64,000 nucleotides of DNA from Bacteroidota bacterium (GTDB taxonomy: Bacteria; Bacteroidota; Bacteroidia; NS11-12g; UBA955), in the NCBI GenBank assembly GCA_016787485.1, contig JAEUUL010000041.1, positions 124,001-188,000 of the forward strand, given 5' to 3'. The notes under the pieces were generated by a model. The model had not been told where the DNA came from, made no database searches, and saw only the letters and a list, made by a program, of their open reading frames with translations. Below are positions 43,134 through 51,726 of this stretch, piece by piece; within the stretch, counting starts at the first letter, position 1; every line of letters begins with the position of its first letter. The translations under genes were made by a program, and so were the position numbers.

Positions 43134-44627
43134 ATGCCCATACGGCGAATCTATATTCTTTCACTTTTTCTGTATCTGTTATACAGCCTATGGTGCTTTA
43201 TTCATTTTGGACTGGAAATCACCGACAGTGACCAGAGTCTGATGTGGCAGGCGGCATTGGACATCAGTCAGGGAAAAGTGTATGTACCCCTCTTCTATGG
43301 TCAGGCCTACAACAGTATGGCAGAAGCATGGCTGGCCGCGCCGCTGGTATGGGCGGGAGTTCCGGCCTGCAGGGCTGTGCCTCTCATTACCTGGCTTATG
43401 GGAATTACCCCTGTACTTATTGCGCAATGGATGGCCGTGCGAAGAAGCAAATACGGCGCAGCGGTTTTTATTCTGTTATTCGCAGCTCTTCTGCCCGATA
43501 GTTTCGTACAAACCTGCCAGATGAGCCGGGGTTTTGTGCAGGGTGTTTTTTTTACTTCAATAGGTGCCGGCATTCTTCTTGCCGGCCGAAAGTCACACTG
43601 GATTGCCGGAACGGGTGTCTTTTTCATCCTGTTTGGCCTCGGACAAAATCCCAATGCAATATTCCTGCTGGCACCTGTGGTATTTAGTACCAACCTCCGG
43701 CGCATTTCATGGAAACAAGGTGTCGCCGGCATTTGTGGACTGTTGCTGGCTGTTTCTTTTTTTGTCTTTGCACAATATTGGTACCGTCTTCATCCCCAAA
43801 ATCTTATTCATGTGAAATCTGGTTTATTTGACTGGAGTGGACAAATTCTGATTAGTCAATTGCCGAAATCGAATGCGATTTTGCGTACTGTATTTCCTGG
43901 TGGAGTTTTCGGATTGGTTATTCTATTGGCCTTGTCTTTATGGTGGTTTGCAGGTCAACGCAGAACACAACTGGCATTTATTTTTCTCATCATTGCTGTG
44001 TTTTTCAGCATGGGTTCCACGAAAACCACAGAGGCCTCAGACAATGTTTTCTTCGGTTACAGCCGGTTTTACCTTGCCCTCCCCTTAGCCCTGCTTTTTC
44101 TGGTATCCGGTTCAAACCGCAGTATTAAAATCCCAAACATTCCATTTTATCTGCTTGCTTTACCTGTATTTTTATTCTTTGCATTCCGCAGCTTTCAGTT
44201 TCGCACACATAGCAACCTTCAGGAAATAAACAAAGCATATATTCCTTTAATGGTTGAAAAAATCAGTACAGTAAAATCTGATTGTGAAAAAGCGAAAGAT
44301 TCTGCGCAGAAATACGGTGCAAAAGGAATCGTAGTGGGTGGACATTATCTGCTGGAACTTTTCTCCTGCGGCTGCAATGCCCTGGTACCAGACTATCCGG
44401 CAGTGATGCGACCGTCTTATGAACGCCGGCCATGGCTATATAAAGATTATGAAAATCTCATACCCGGAAAAGTCATTTTTCTGGAATTGTGGCAAAAAGA
44501 TTCTGCTGTATTTAAAAAATTTACAGGGATAAAAAGAGACATCCGCGGAGCTGCATTTATACTGGAAACAGGTACACTTAATTTCCCAAAGGTTGCAGAC
44601 TCACTTGTGGGTAAAAAGGCGCACTGA
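43134..44627 (+). CDS. Multi-pass membrane protein, possible GT-C-fold glycosyltransferase
   Basis: 497 residues with 9-11 membrane helices. The first helix is followed by an acidic loop (GLEITDSDQSLMWQAALDI) and a YGQAYNSM segment, as in GT-C enzymes of the ArnT/PMT type that use polyprenyl-phosphate sugars; a soluble C-terminal domain of about 125 residues contains CEKAKD and SCGCNAL cysteines. The family match is by topology and the acidic loop only. Its 3' end overlaps the convergent serine hydrolase gene by 27 bases. A TTATTTTG element lies just before the start. Confidence 0.6.
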   Translation: MPIRRIYILSLFLYLLYSLWCFIHFGLEITDSDQSLMWQAALDISQGKVYVPLFYGQAYNSMAEAWLAAPLVWAGVPACRAVPLITWLMGITPVLIAQWMAVRRSKYGAAVFILLFAALLPDSFVQTCQMSRGFVQGVFFTSIGAGILLAGRKSHWIAGTGVFFILFGLGQNPNAIFLLAPVVFSTNLRRISWKQGVAGICGLLLAVSFFVFAQYWYRLHPQNLIHVKSGLFDWSGQILISQLPKSNAILRTVFPGGVFGLVILLALSLWWFAGQRRTQLAFIFLIIAVFFSMGSTKTTEASDNVFFGYSRFYLALPLALLFLVSGSNRSIKIPNIPFYLLALPVFLFFAFRSFQFRTHSNLQEINKAYIPLMVEKISTVKSDCEKAKDSAQKYGAKGIVVGGHYLLELFSCGCNALVPDYPAVMRPSYERRPWLYKDYENLIPGKVIFLELWQKDSAVFKKFTGIKRDIRGAAFILETGTLNFPKVADSLVGKKAH

Positions 44628-45731
44628 TTCATCCACATAAAACTGCAAATCGCTGTGCCCGCCTTTTATTTTTTTCTCCCATCCCTCGCCGGTTCGCACA
44701 ATCACCAAATGCTTGTCGGGCACCACAGCGATATACTGTCCCTGGATTCCCTGCAGATTGTAATACTTCATAGTGCCGGAGCTACCCAGCCAAAAAGCAT
44801 GACCGTAATTTTCTGATTTATATGGCTGTGTTGCCATTGCAATAAACGAGGAATCAATCAGTCCGCCTCCATTGTGCAACAACATCTGCCCGATTCGTGC
44901 AAAATCGCGGCTGCGGGCATTCAGACAGCAATACATCAATTCCGTGCCATCCTCTGCGTCCAGGTGCCAGCTGGCTTCACTTTCCATACCCAGCGGTTTC
45001 CATAACTTTTCCGACAGCCAGTTGCTTACCGGCATTTTCACTGCAGCCTGCAGGGCCATTCCCAGTAGTTGCGTATTTCCACTCTGATACCTGTACTCTG
45101 CTCCCGGCGATTGATTGATCTGTACGGTTTTCATGGCCGACAAAATATCATCGCTGTAATAGGCCCTTGCGGTAATTCCAAAGGGATTGTGATAACTCTC
45201 ATCCCAGTCTGAACCTGAAGTCATGGTGCTCAGATGCCGCAAGGTCAGGTCCTTTGCATATTCCCCTTTCAGCCAGGGCAGGAAATCAACCACCTTTTGA
45301 TCCCAGCTTTTGATTTTCCCGTCCTGTATGGCCAATTGCACCAGCAGGGTAATTACAGTTTTTACAGCACTGAAGGAATTGGTTCGGGTGGTGTCATTAA
45401 CCGGGTTAAAATATTTTTCTACCAGCAGACTGTCTTTGTATAAAACCAGAAAGGAACCGGAATGGTTTTGGCTCAACCTTGACAGCAACTCCGCAGACAG
45501 GGGAATGCGGTTGTATTTACTGCTGTGGGGGAGACTTACCATGCTGCCCGCATTTGGTACTGTTCTCTGCTTAAAGTAGGCTTTGTCCAGATAATGTGCA
45601 GAGCTTCTGCCACGCAGATATGTACTGGCCACTCCTTTGAACAAATACCGGTATGGGGTAAAATACAGGATTGCGCAAGCCAGAAGCAACAAAACGAATA
45701 ATATACGCAGAAATTTCAAAACAGATTTCAT
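44601..45731 (-). CDS. Serine hydrolase, beta-lactamase/class C PBP family
   Basis: 376 residues with an N-terminal membrane anchor (FLRILFVLLLLACAILYF). Catalytic SxxK motif Ser121-Ala-Val-Lys124 (NSFSAVKTV), a YxN-like second motif in YRYQSGNTQ, and a late IVRTGEGW in place of KTG. This fold includes esterases, DD-peptidases and beta-lactamases; the fold and anchor suggest a periplasmic hydrolase. Lies 39 bases downstream of the large T9SS gene on the same strand and overlaps the convergent GT-C-like gene. Confidence 0.88.
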   Translation of the reverse strand: MKSVLKFLRILFVLLLLACAILYFTPYRYLFKGVASTYLRGRSSAHYLDKAYFKQRTVPNAGSMVSLPHSSKYNRIPLSAELLSRLSQNHSGSFLVLYKDSLLVEKYFNPVNDTTRTNSFSAVKTVITLLVQLAIQDGKIKSWDQKVVDFLPWLKGEYAKDLTLRHLSTMTSGSDWDESYHNPFGITARAYYSDDILSAMKTVQINQSPGAEYRYQSGNTQLLGMALQAAVKMPVSNWLSEKLWKPLGMESEASWHLDAEDGTELMYCCLNARSRDFARIGQMLLHNGGGLIDSSFIAMATQPYKSENYGHAFWLGSSGTMKYYNLQGIQGQYIAVVPDKHLVIVRTGEGWEKKIKGGHSDLQFYVDESVRLFTHK

Positions 45732-45770
45732 GTGAATTCGGGTTCAATGATACGAAGACACATTGAATAT

Positions 45771-48700
45771 CTACCTGCTCAAAATCACCTTTTTACTCAT
45801 TACACCTTCAGCATGTCTGATTTCCACATAATACAGTCCGTCAGGAACATGCTGCCCGATATGAAGCGTAATTGTATTTCCGGAACCTACATCAAATGAT
45901 TCTTTCTGAATGCATTTGCCCTGCAGGTTATACACCGAAATCATTCCGTTACCCACTGGTTCCCTGTTCCATTGCAGGGTAAGCAATCCCTTTGTGGGAT
46001 TTGGGAAAAGACGCACAACATCCTCATTTTCCGCACCGTCAACTCCAGCCATCTGACTGCTGCATCCGGGTCCGGTGCGCACCAAAACGTCGCGTTCATA
46101 TTGTATGGTTTTACCACTGGAATAATTCAATTGATAACTGATTTTATAATCACCGGCTACCCAGATATTCACATTAGAAGCTGTAATTTTTACCTGACTG
46201 AGAAGAGCCTCCCCATCGAAATATTCATCTTCGACTTTGATTCCACTGTATGCCCAGAAACCCTGTCCCACACACACCCGCATAGGATTGCCGGTTATTC
46301 GAGGGAGTGAAGGATCGTAAACCCATACATACCTGACTTTTGAAGCTGTATTTCCGGATCCGTCTGTCGCCGTCCACACTTCAGAATAAAAACCGCGCTG
46401 CTGAGTGTTTACATATCCGGATTTTACCACCGATATCTGGTTCAATGCGTAAAAATTGTCTGAAATAAGCGGATTAACAGCCGTGTAAACCGAACCCAAT
46501 GCCACAAATACTGTGTCGTGTGTGGTGAATTGTATTTCCGGAGAGATAAAATCTTCCACACGGTACCATAGGGTATATCCATTTTCAACAGCTTTGTTGC
46601 CGGCATCATCACTTGCAGCATAAGATACCGGATAGATTCCCCGCAGCGAGGAATTTACCGGGCCATTATAGCCCGGCACGGCTTTCACAGGAATGACTCC
46701 GGTGCAACTGTCAACTGCCTGTACACTGTCTGTAAATACAGAACCTGCCTGTACTTTGATAACCGCATTGTTTTGCAGCCACTTACCTGAACGGGTGATA
46801 TGTGGCGCTACAGCATCCTGCTTGCGCACAATCCTGCGCACTTCGGTGTGGAATCCCGATGGAGAGGTAACGCTGTACACAAGGGTATCCGGTGTTAACC
46901 GGTCCATTTGCACCTGTCCGGAAACGGCAATCAGATGGCTCAGGTCCTGTCCTGTTTCGGCATCCAGGGCGGTTGCACCCGGGTCGGTGAAAACCGCGCA
47001 AAGCGGTAAATTCATCACAGAAGCACCTTTTAAAGTTAGCGCCGGCAGTGCAACCCAGGTATTGCGGGTGGTGCGGGTGCGCACCGGTAATTCATCGTCG
47101 AAATAAATGCTGGCAGAATTCTGAATTGTTGCATACGGTTTTAGCAAACCTGCAGGCTTAACCTTGTAATAAAACCAGCCCTGACTATTTGAAAAACTGC
47201 TGTGGCTGTCAGGCAGATAAATATTTATAAAATGAAAATAGAGATGGTTATTCCTTTGTTCCAGAACCATGGGGTGTGAGCTCAGACCCAGCTCAACAGA
47301 CGAATAATCGAGTTCGTTGCTTAATGTATCAGCAACGAGAACATCTATTGCCGGGGCCTCTCCTGTATTTTGAAAATGTACATAATATTCAAATTCCTGA
47401 TTTTTTGATATAAAGGTATCCTGCACTGAAACCTCTTTATAATTCGGATCATACGGTCTCCGGATTGTTTTGGTGAACCGGCCTTCATTATTTGAACTGT
47501 CTGTATCTGCAGTATCACCATAACAATGACAATGATATGCAATCTTTCCTGTATCCTTTTTACCCACAATGCCTCCAAATTTTATCAATCTGTAATCAAG
47601 TTCGGAAAGTGCATTGAATTCAAATTCAATACTTGTGTCAGTATGGTTTATGGGCGTATAATTTGCCTGCCAATTGTCAAGCTTCTTGCTGGATGAAATA
47701 TGACATTTGATCTTATTTTCCACACGGTTGCCTTTATTGGTGATTTGCAGATACAGTTTATCTCTTTGGGTACGAAATGAAGAATAACCATCTTCAGGAC
47801 CAAACAACACATCCACATCATGCGTAACCGACATTTTTGCAGTACCCTTTTTCAATCCAAAATGCATGTCGCGATTGCTTTGATAATCCCAGGTATCCTT
47901 CCCATTAACCGGACAGGTAAACGATAAATCCGGGGGCGGCAGTATTTCCACTTCTTGTTTTTGTGTGTCTGAAAAAATATAATAATTTCCGTTCATATCT
48001 GTTCTGGATTGCAAATGATTCATTGGCATCTGAACTTTTATTCCAAACAAGGGTAAATCTTTCCCTTTATAATTACAATTGGTATCCGCATCAAAATAAA
48101 CCGTTCCGCTGGAAAGACGGAATTTACGGAATATCCATCTTATTCTGAATCCGGAATCTGTGCCTGATCCGTTGCTGCGAAATCTTAGAAATGCATGCCC
48201 GCTGGTGCATCTTATTTTGCTATTGGATGAAACTAAACCATTGACCGTATATCCCGATCCGGGATGCATGGGTTTCCCATTCTCTGAAGGTCCGTCAAAT
48301 ATCTGCAGCAATTCTCCTGTATCTTTTAAATCCAGATAATCAATCTGAAGGTCAATGTAAAAACTATCCTCACTCTCTATCTGGAAATAATCATTGGAAT
48401 ATTTCCGGTTGTTGGAATAATCAAGATCCGGTCCGCCGTTGTCATAAATAATTCCTTCTTCCCAATTGGAGTATTTGTTTGCCCCCATGGTTTGAGACAA
48501 AGGAGGGTGACATAGAAGGTATTTGTATTTGCATGATTTCGAAGAACCCACAAGATTAGAAACTTCGAGACACACATCCCACCACCCGCTTTCATCAGCC
48601 ATAAATATTGGATTCTGCTGGTTTGACGTATAGACCTGATTGGCTGGGCTGGTTACCGTCCAGGACCAGGAGGTGGGCCCGTTGGATGAGGTATCAAACA

Positions 48701-49586
48701 ACTGCCATTGATAATAAATCTCCACCTTGGTGGGGTCTGCATAAAACCCGGCCACAGGCTTGGCCGTTGGTGCAATGACGGTGACAGATTTGGTCACAGA
48801 ATCGGCATATCCACAATAGGACACTTTGCATTTTACATCATAGGTACCAGGCGCATTCCATGCAGCCGTGCCCTGAAGACCCGCGGATTGTATCACTGAA
48901 GAAGCGAAAGAAAAACTCCATTGTACGGAATAATCAGGATTGTCGGTTTTGGTTGTGAAATTCTGCTTTGTACCGGTATACACCGTGCGCACAGGAAGGT
49001 TGAAATCTGCAGAAGGGTTTGGGAATTTTTTCAGGTTCACCTCCAGATCCAGAATATTTCCAAAGGTATTGATGGTACCACAGCCATCAGAATTCAGCAC
49101 AGTGAAAAAGCTGCTGCTGCCGCGCAGGCGCAGGTAGGATTTGCCGGTTTGGCTAAAACAGGGAATTGTGATTTTTACACCGCTGGTTGCCTCTTTCAAA
49201 CGCGACAGCGGGCCGCTTTGCGGATCGGCAATGCAATCCGCTGCCTCCAGTGTATCATTCCGGTTCATATCCAGCCATACCCCTGCCTGGGTGTACTTCA
49301 GCGGGTAGCTGTCTTTGCTGGTGAGATAAAATACCAGGGTCTGGCCTGCATACACGGTGATTGGATTTCCTGCATTGAGCACCGTGTTTTTGGATGTACT
49401 TCCGCTGCAGGAAATGGAAGGATTGGAATAAAGGGTATTTCCTGCAAGGTCTGTAATGAGCAGACTCCGGATGTCGCCCAAAGCAATGGAGCCGCATCCG
49501 TAAGCATTGGTGGCTGTGCAAACCTGTGCCTGAGTGCGAAAAAAAACAACAGAAAAAAGGGCGAAAAACAGATATTTTGTTTTCAT
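45771..49586 (-). CDS. Large secreted multi-domain protein (CUB-like, DUF11-like, Ig-like) with T9SS type A domain
   Basis: 1271 residues from the ATG at 49586, which starts a signal peptide (KTKYLFFALFSVVFFRTQAQ); the upstream extension to 49643 covers the promoter. Domains in order: a GEVED-like N-terminal domain (~20-185, AGVWLDMNRNDTLEAADCIA), PKD/Ig-like modules (~190-370), a CUB-like beta domain (~385-510, LLQIFDGPSENGKP), an SdrD-B-like fold (YFDADTNCNYKGKDLPL), a DUF11/conserved-repeat domain (FEYYVHFQNTGEAPAIDVLV), two or three DUF5011/HYR-like modules (YPVSYAASDDAGNKAVENGY), and the sorting domain (RLFPNPTKGLLTLQW, VPDGLYYVEI, ending KVILSR). Likely a surface adhesion or structural protein. 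Confidence 0.83.
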   Translation of the reverse strand: MKTKYLFFALFSVVFFRTQAQVCTATNAYGCGSIALGDIRSLLITDLAGNTLYSNPSISCSGSTSKNTVLNAGNPITVYAGQTLVFYLTSKDSYPLKYTQAGVWLDMNRNDTLEAADCIADPQSGPLSRLKEATSGVKITIPCFSQTGKSYLRLRGSSSFFTVLNSDGCGTINTFGNILDLEVNLKKFPNPSADFNLPVRTVYTGTKQNFTTKTDNPDYSVQWSFSFASSVIQSAGLQGTAAWNAPGTYDVKCKVSYCGYADSVTKSVTVIAPTAKPVAGFYADPTKVEIYYQWQLFDTSSNGPTSWSWTVTSPANQVYTSNQQNPIFMADESGWWDVCLEVSNLVGSSKSCKYKYLLCHPPLSQTMGANKYSNWEEGIIYDNGGPDLDYSNNRKYSNDYFQIESEDSFYIDLQIDYLDLKDTGELLQIFDGPSENGKPMHPGSGYTVNGLVSSNSKIRCTSGHAFLRFRSNGSGTDSGFRIRWIFRKFRLSSGTVYFDADTNCNYKGKDLPLFGIKVQMPMNHLQSRTDMNGNYYIFSDTQKQEVEILPPPDLSFTCPVNGKDTWDYQSNRDMHFGLKKGTAKMSVTHDVDVLFGPEDGYSSFRTQRDKLYLQITNKGNRVENKIKCHISSSKKLDNWQANYTPINHTDTSIEFEFNALSELDYRLIKFGGIVGKKDTGKIAYHCHCYGDTADTDSSNNEGRFTKTIRRPYDPNYKEVSVQDTFISKNQEFEYYVHFQNTGEAPAIDVLVADTLSNELDYSSVELGLSSHPMVLEQRNNHLYFHFINIYLPDSHSSFSNSQGWFYYKVKPAGLLKPYATIQNSASIYFDDELPVRTRTTRNTWVALPALTLKGASVMNLPLCAVFTDPGATALDAETGQDLSHLIAVSGQVQMDRLTPDTLVYSVTSPSGFHTEVRRIVRKQDAVAPHITRSGKWLQNNAVIKVQAGSVFTDSVQAVDSCTGVIPVKAVPGYNGPVNSSLRGIYPVSYAASDDAGNKAVENGYTLWYRVEDFISPEIQFTTHDTVFVALGSVYTAVNPLISDNFYALNQISVVKSGYVNTQQRGFYSEVWTATDGSGNTASKVRYVWVYDPSLPRITGNPMRVCVGQGFWAYSGIKVEDEYFDGEALLSQVKITASNVNIWVAGDYKISYQLNYSSGKTIQYERDVLVRTGPGCSSQMAGVDGAENEDVVRLFPNPTKGLLTLQWNREPVGNGMISVYNLQGKCIQKESFDVGSGNTITLHIGQHVPDGLYYVEIRHAEGVMSKKVILSR

Positions 49587-49949
49587 ATGAATGAATGAAA
49601 CTTTACAAAGATAATCCCCGCGGGATGAGCCGGAGTACTGCATAAACCCCGGCTGCCCGTGGGGAGGTTGTATAAGGGGATATTGGTTGCGGAAATAAAA
49701 TGTGACAAACAGGTAAAAAAACCGGTGTTACCCGGTAAACAAAACCAATGCTGTGCGGAGGTACATTCATTTCCTATCCCGTAATTGATGACGCAACCGG
49801 GTGGAATGGTTGCAGGTATTGCTCATTGCAAATTGTTCGTCATTATAAGGAGTGTTTTTTTCCCGTTTCCTGTAAGTACTGACACAGAACTGACATTTTA
49901 CCTGCAAAAAATTTACGGCTGTGAAACTTGTGACTGACCTTTGCATCCA
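49587..49949. other. Divergent intergenic region between two T9SS genes
   Basis: No gene seen. It contains a minus-strand -7 element TATCTTTG (complement of 49606-49613), an inverted repeat AGCCGG/CCGGCT at 49628-49654 just upstream of it, and a terminator-like hairpin in the minus direction at 49713-49736 (ACCGG/CCGGT followed by T on the minus strand). A GACCTTTG near-match precedes the plus-strand start at 49950. Confidence 0.5.
49606..49613 (-). promoter_or_regulatory. Putative -7 element (TATCTTTG)
   Basis: Exact TAnnTTTG match on the minus strand, 19 bases before the ATG at 49586. No TTG at the standard -33 position. Confidence 0.4.
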
Positions 49950-51539
49950 ATGATCATGGTAAGATTTACAGGATTTTTTCTTCTTCTCCTTTTTTCTGCG
50001 CGGGTGCATGCGCAAAATGCTTCACTGAGCAGCGGAACACTGATGGATGGCGAACCCAATCTGGCGATGAACCCGGCAAACCCCAAAAATCTGGTGGTGG
50101 CCTGGATGAATCTGGGACTGAGTGAAGGCAAAATCAAAATAACCATCAAGGTACGCAGCAGTTTTGACGGAGGAAAAACCTGGGGCGCAGCTATCAACAT
50201 GCCCCATATGGCAACCACCTATGGCAGTGCAGACCCAACGATGGTCTTTCACCGCAGCGGAAAATTGTTTCTTGGTTATCTGGATTACCGTAAATCGCCG
50301 GACAGCGGCGGTTTATATGTGTGCAACAGCATGGATGGCGGTAAAACTTTTTCAACCCCGTTAAAGGCATGGGATGCCCTGGAGGTGAGCAAACGGGCCA
50401 TAGACCGGCCGTGGCTGGCCATTGACAACAGCGGAACGAGCACAGACGGGACATTGTTCGTAACCACAAAGCCAGCGCCCTGGATTCCTGCGCCCAACCG
50501 GCCCTATCTCAAAGTTAGTACCGATGGCGCTATGTCGTGGGGCAACTGGAAATATCTGGATTCCACCGGATTTCTGGTGGGCAATGCCATACAAGCCCCC
50601 ATGGCTGCACCCAATGTGACCAAAAGTGGATTGTTTGTTGCCGCTTTTCCAAGTTATGTGGTTTCGCAGAATGTGTACCCCAGGTTTATACTGGCCACAT
50701 CGCGCACAGCCGGAGCCAAACTGAATTACATTCCCATGCAGGCGGCAAATGACGCTGTCTCGGACACCAACCTGAAACTGGGTTATTTTCTGGCCGCCGA
50801 TCCCAACAATACCAACCGCATGGCCCTGATCCGGGTGGCTAAATCAGGCAGCGGGGATGCAGATATTATGGTCATGCGAACCAATGACGAAGGCGAAACC
50901 TGGACTGCACAAGTGCGTGTAAATGACGACACATTGGGCAATGGGAAGTTGCAGGATATGCCATGGGCCTGTTACGGAAACAACGGAACCCTTGCCGCGG
51001 TGTGGCGTGACCGCAGGAACAGCCCGGGAACCGGCTTTTTCAATCAGGCAACAGACTGTTATTGTGCATTCAGCAAAGACAATGGTGCTACCTGGAGCAA
51101 AAATATCAAAATCAGCACCCAAACCGCAGGGTATGATGCCATACTAACCCAAAACGGAAATGATTTTCAGGGTTGCACACTGCACAATGACACGCTGTAC
51201 AGCACGTGGAGTGATACACGCAATGGCAAACTGGTGGTTTATTTTGCAATCACAGACCTGGAAAGCGGAACAACCACTATAAAAACACTGTTCTCAAACC
51301 CTACCCACATGCGCCTGAAAATCCGGAATACCAGCGAATGGAAACAGATTTCATGGCCACAGGATTGCGTTGCAAGTGAATTTCTGATTCTGGATGAAAC
51401 CGGTAAACAGGTTTTCCGAAAAACAGTATCAGACAAACCGGACAGCATTTCACTTCCGGATGATTTATTGCCAAAAGGCAATTACTTTTTGGTTGTAAAA
51501 GCCATACATGGTGTAATCACGCAAAAAGTATTCTGGTAA
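49950..51539 (+). CDS. Secreted BNR-repeat (sialidase-like) protein with T9SS type A domain
   Basis: 529 residues from the ATG at 49950 (a second ATG at 49956 is equally plausible; the TTG at 49941 is less likely). Signal peptide VRFTGFFLLLLFSARVHAQ. The body is a six-bladed sialidase-type propeller with Asp boxes (SFDGGKTWG, SMDGGKTFS, TNDEGETWT, SKDNGATWS). A short type A-like sorting domain closes it (LILDETGKQVFRK, LLPKGNYFLVV, ending QKVFW); the canonical PNP motif is not obvious, so the sorting domain is a weaker example. Substrate unknown; the Arg triad of true sialidases is not evident. Confidence 0.75.
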   Translation: MIMVRFTGFFLLLLFSARVHAQNASLSSGTLMDGEPNLAMNPANPKNLVVAWMNLGLSEGKIKITIKVRSSFDGGKTWGAAINMPHMATTYGSADPTMVFHRSGKLFLGYLDYRKSPDSGGLYVCNSMDGGKTFSTPLKAWDALEVSKRAIDRPWLAIDNSGTSTDGTLFVTTKPAPWIPAPNRPYLKVSTDGAMSWGNWKYLDSTGFLVGNAIQAPMAAPNVTKSGLFVAAFPSYVVSQNVYPRFILATSRTAGAKLNYIPMQAANDAVSDTNLKLGYFLAADPNNTNRMALIRVAKSGSGDADIMVMRTNDEGETWTAQVRVNDDTLGNGKLQDMPWACYGNNGTLAAVWRDRRNSPGTGFFNQATDCYCAFSKDNGATWSKNIKISTQTAGYDAILTQNGNDFQGCTLHNDTLYSTWSDTRNGKLVVYFAITDLESGTTTIKTLFSNPTHMRLKIRNTSEWKQISWPQDCVASEFLILDETGKQVFRKTVSDKPDSISLPDDLLPKGNYFLVVKAIHGVITQKVFW

Positions 51540-51726
51540 TGGATTCATTCAACTGAACCTCTGCACTGCTCCGGAATTGAAAAGGGCAGAAAATGCATAG
51601 GCAATGCATTCCGTTTGTAAATCAACGTATTCAGTATTCGTCTGATGGGTTGAACGCATTTATTCTTGTGCGACTGTTTGTTTTTACTAAAAATCCCTTT
51701 TTAATTAGCAAAAAACATTTCAGGTT

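Noticed and set aside
49941-49949. TTG start for the BNR protein
   Set aside because: Two ATG codons follow within 15 bases and directly precede the signal peptide.
51592-51610. Inverted repeat AATGCAT/ATGCATT between a BNR gene and the amine oxidase gene
   Set aside because: Only 7 bp, A/T-rich and without T run; cannot be told from chance.
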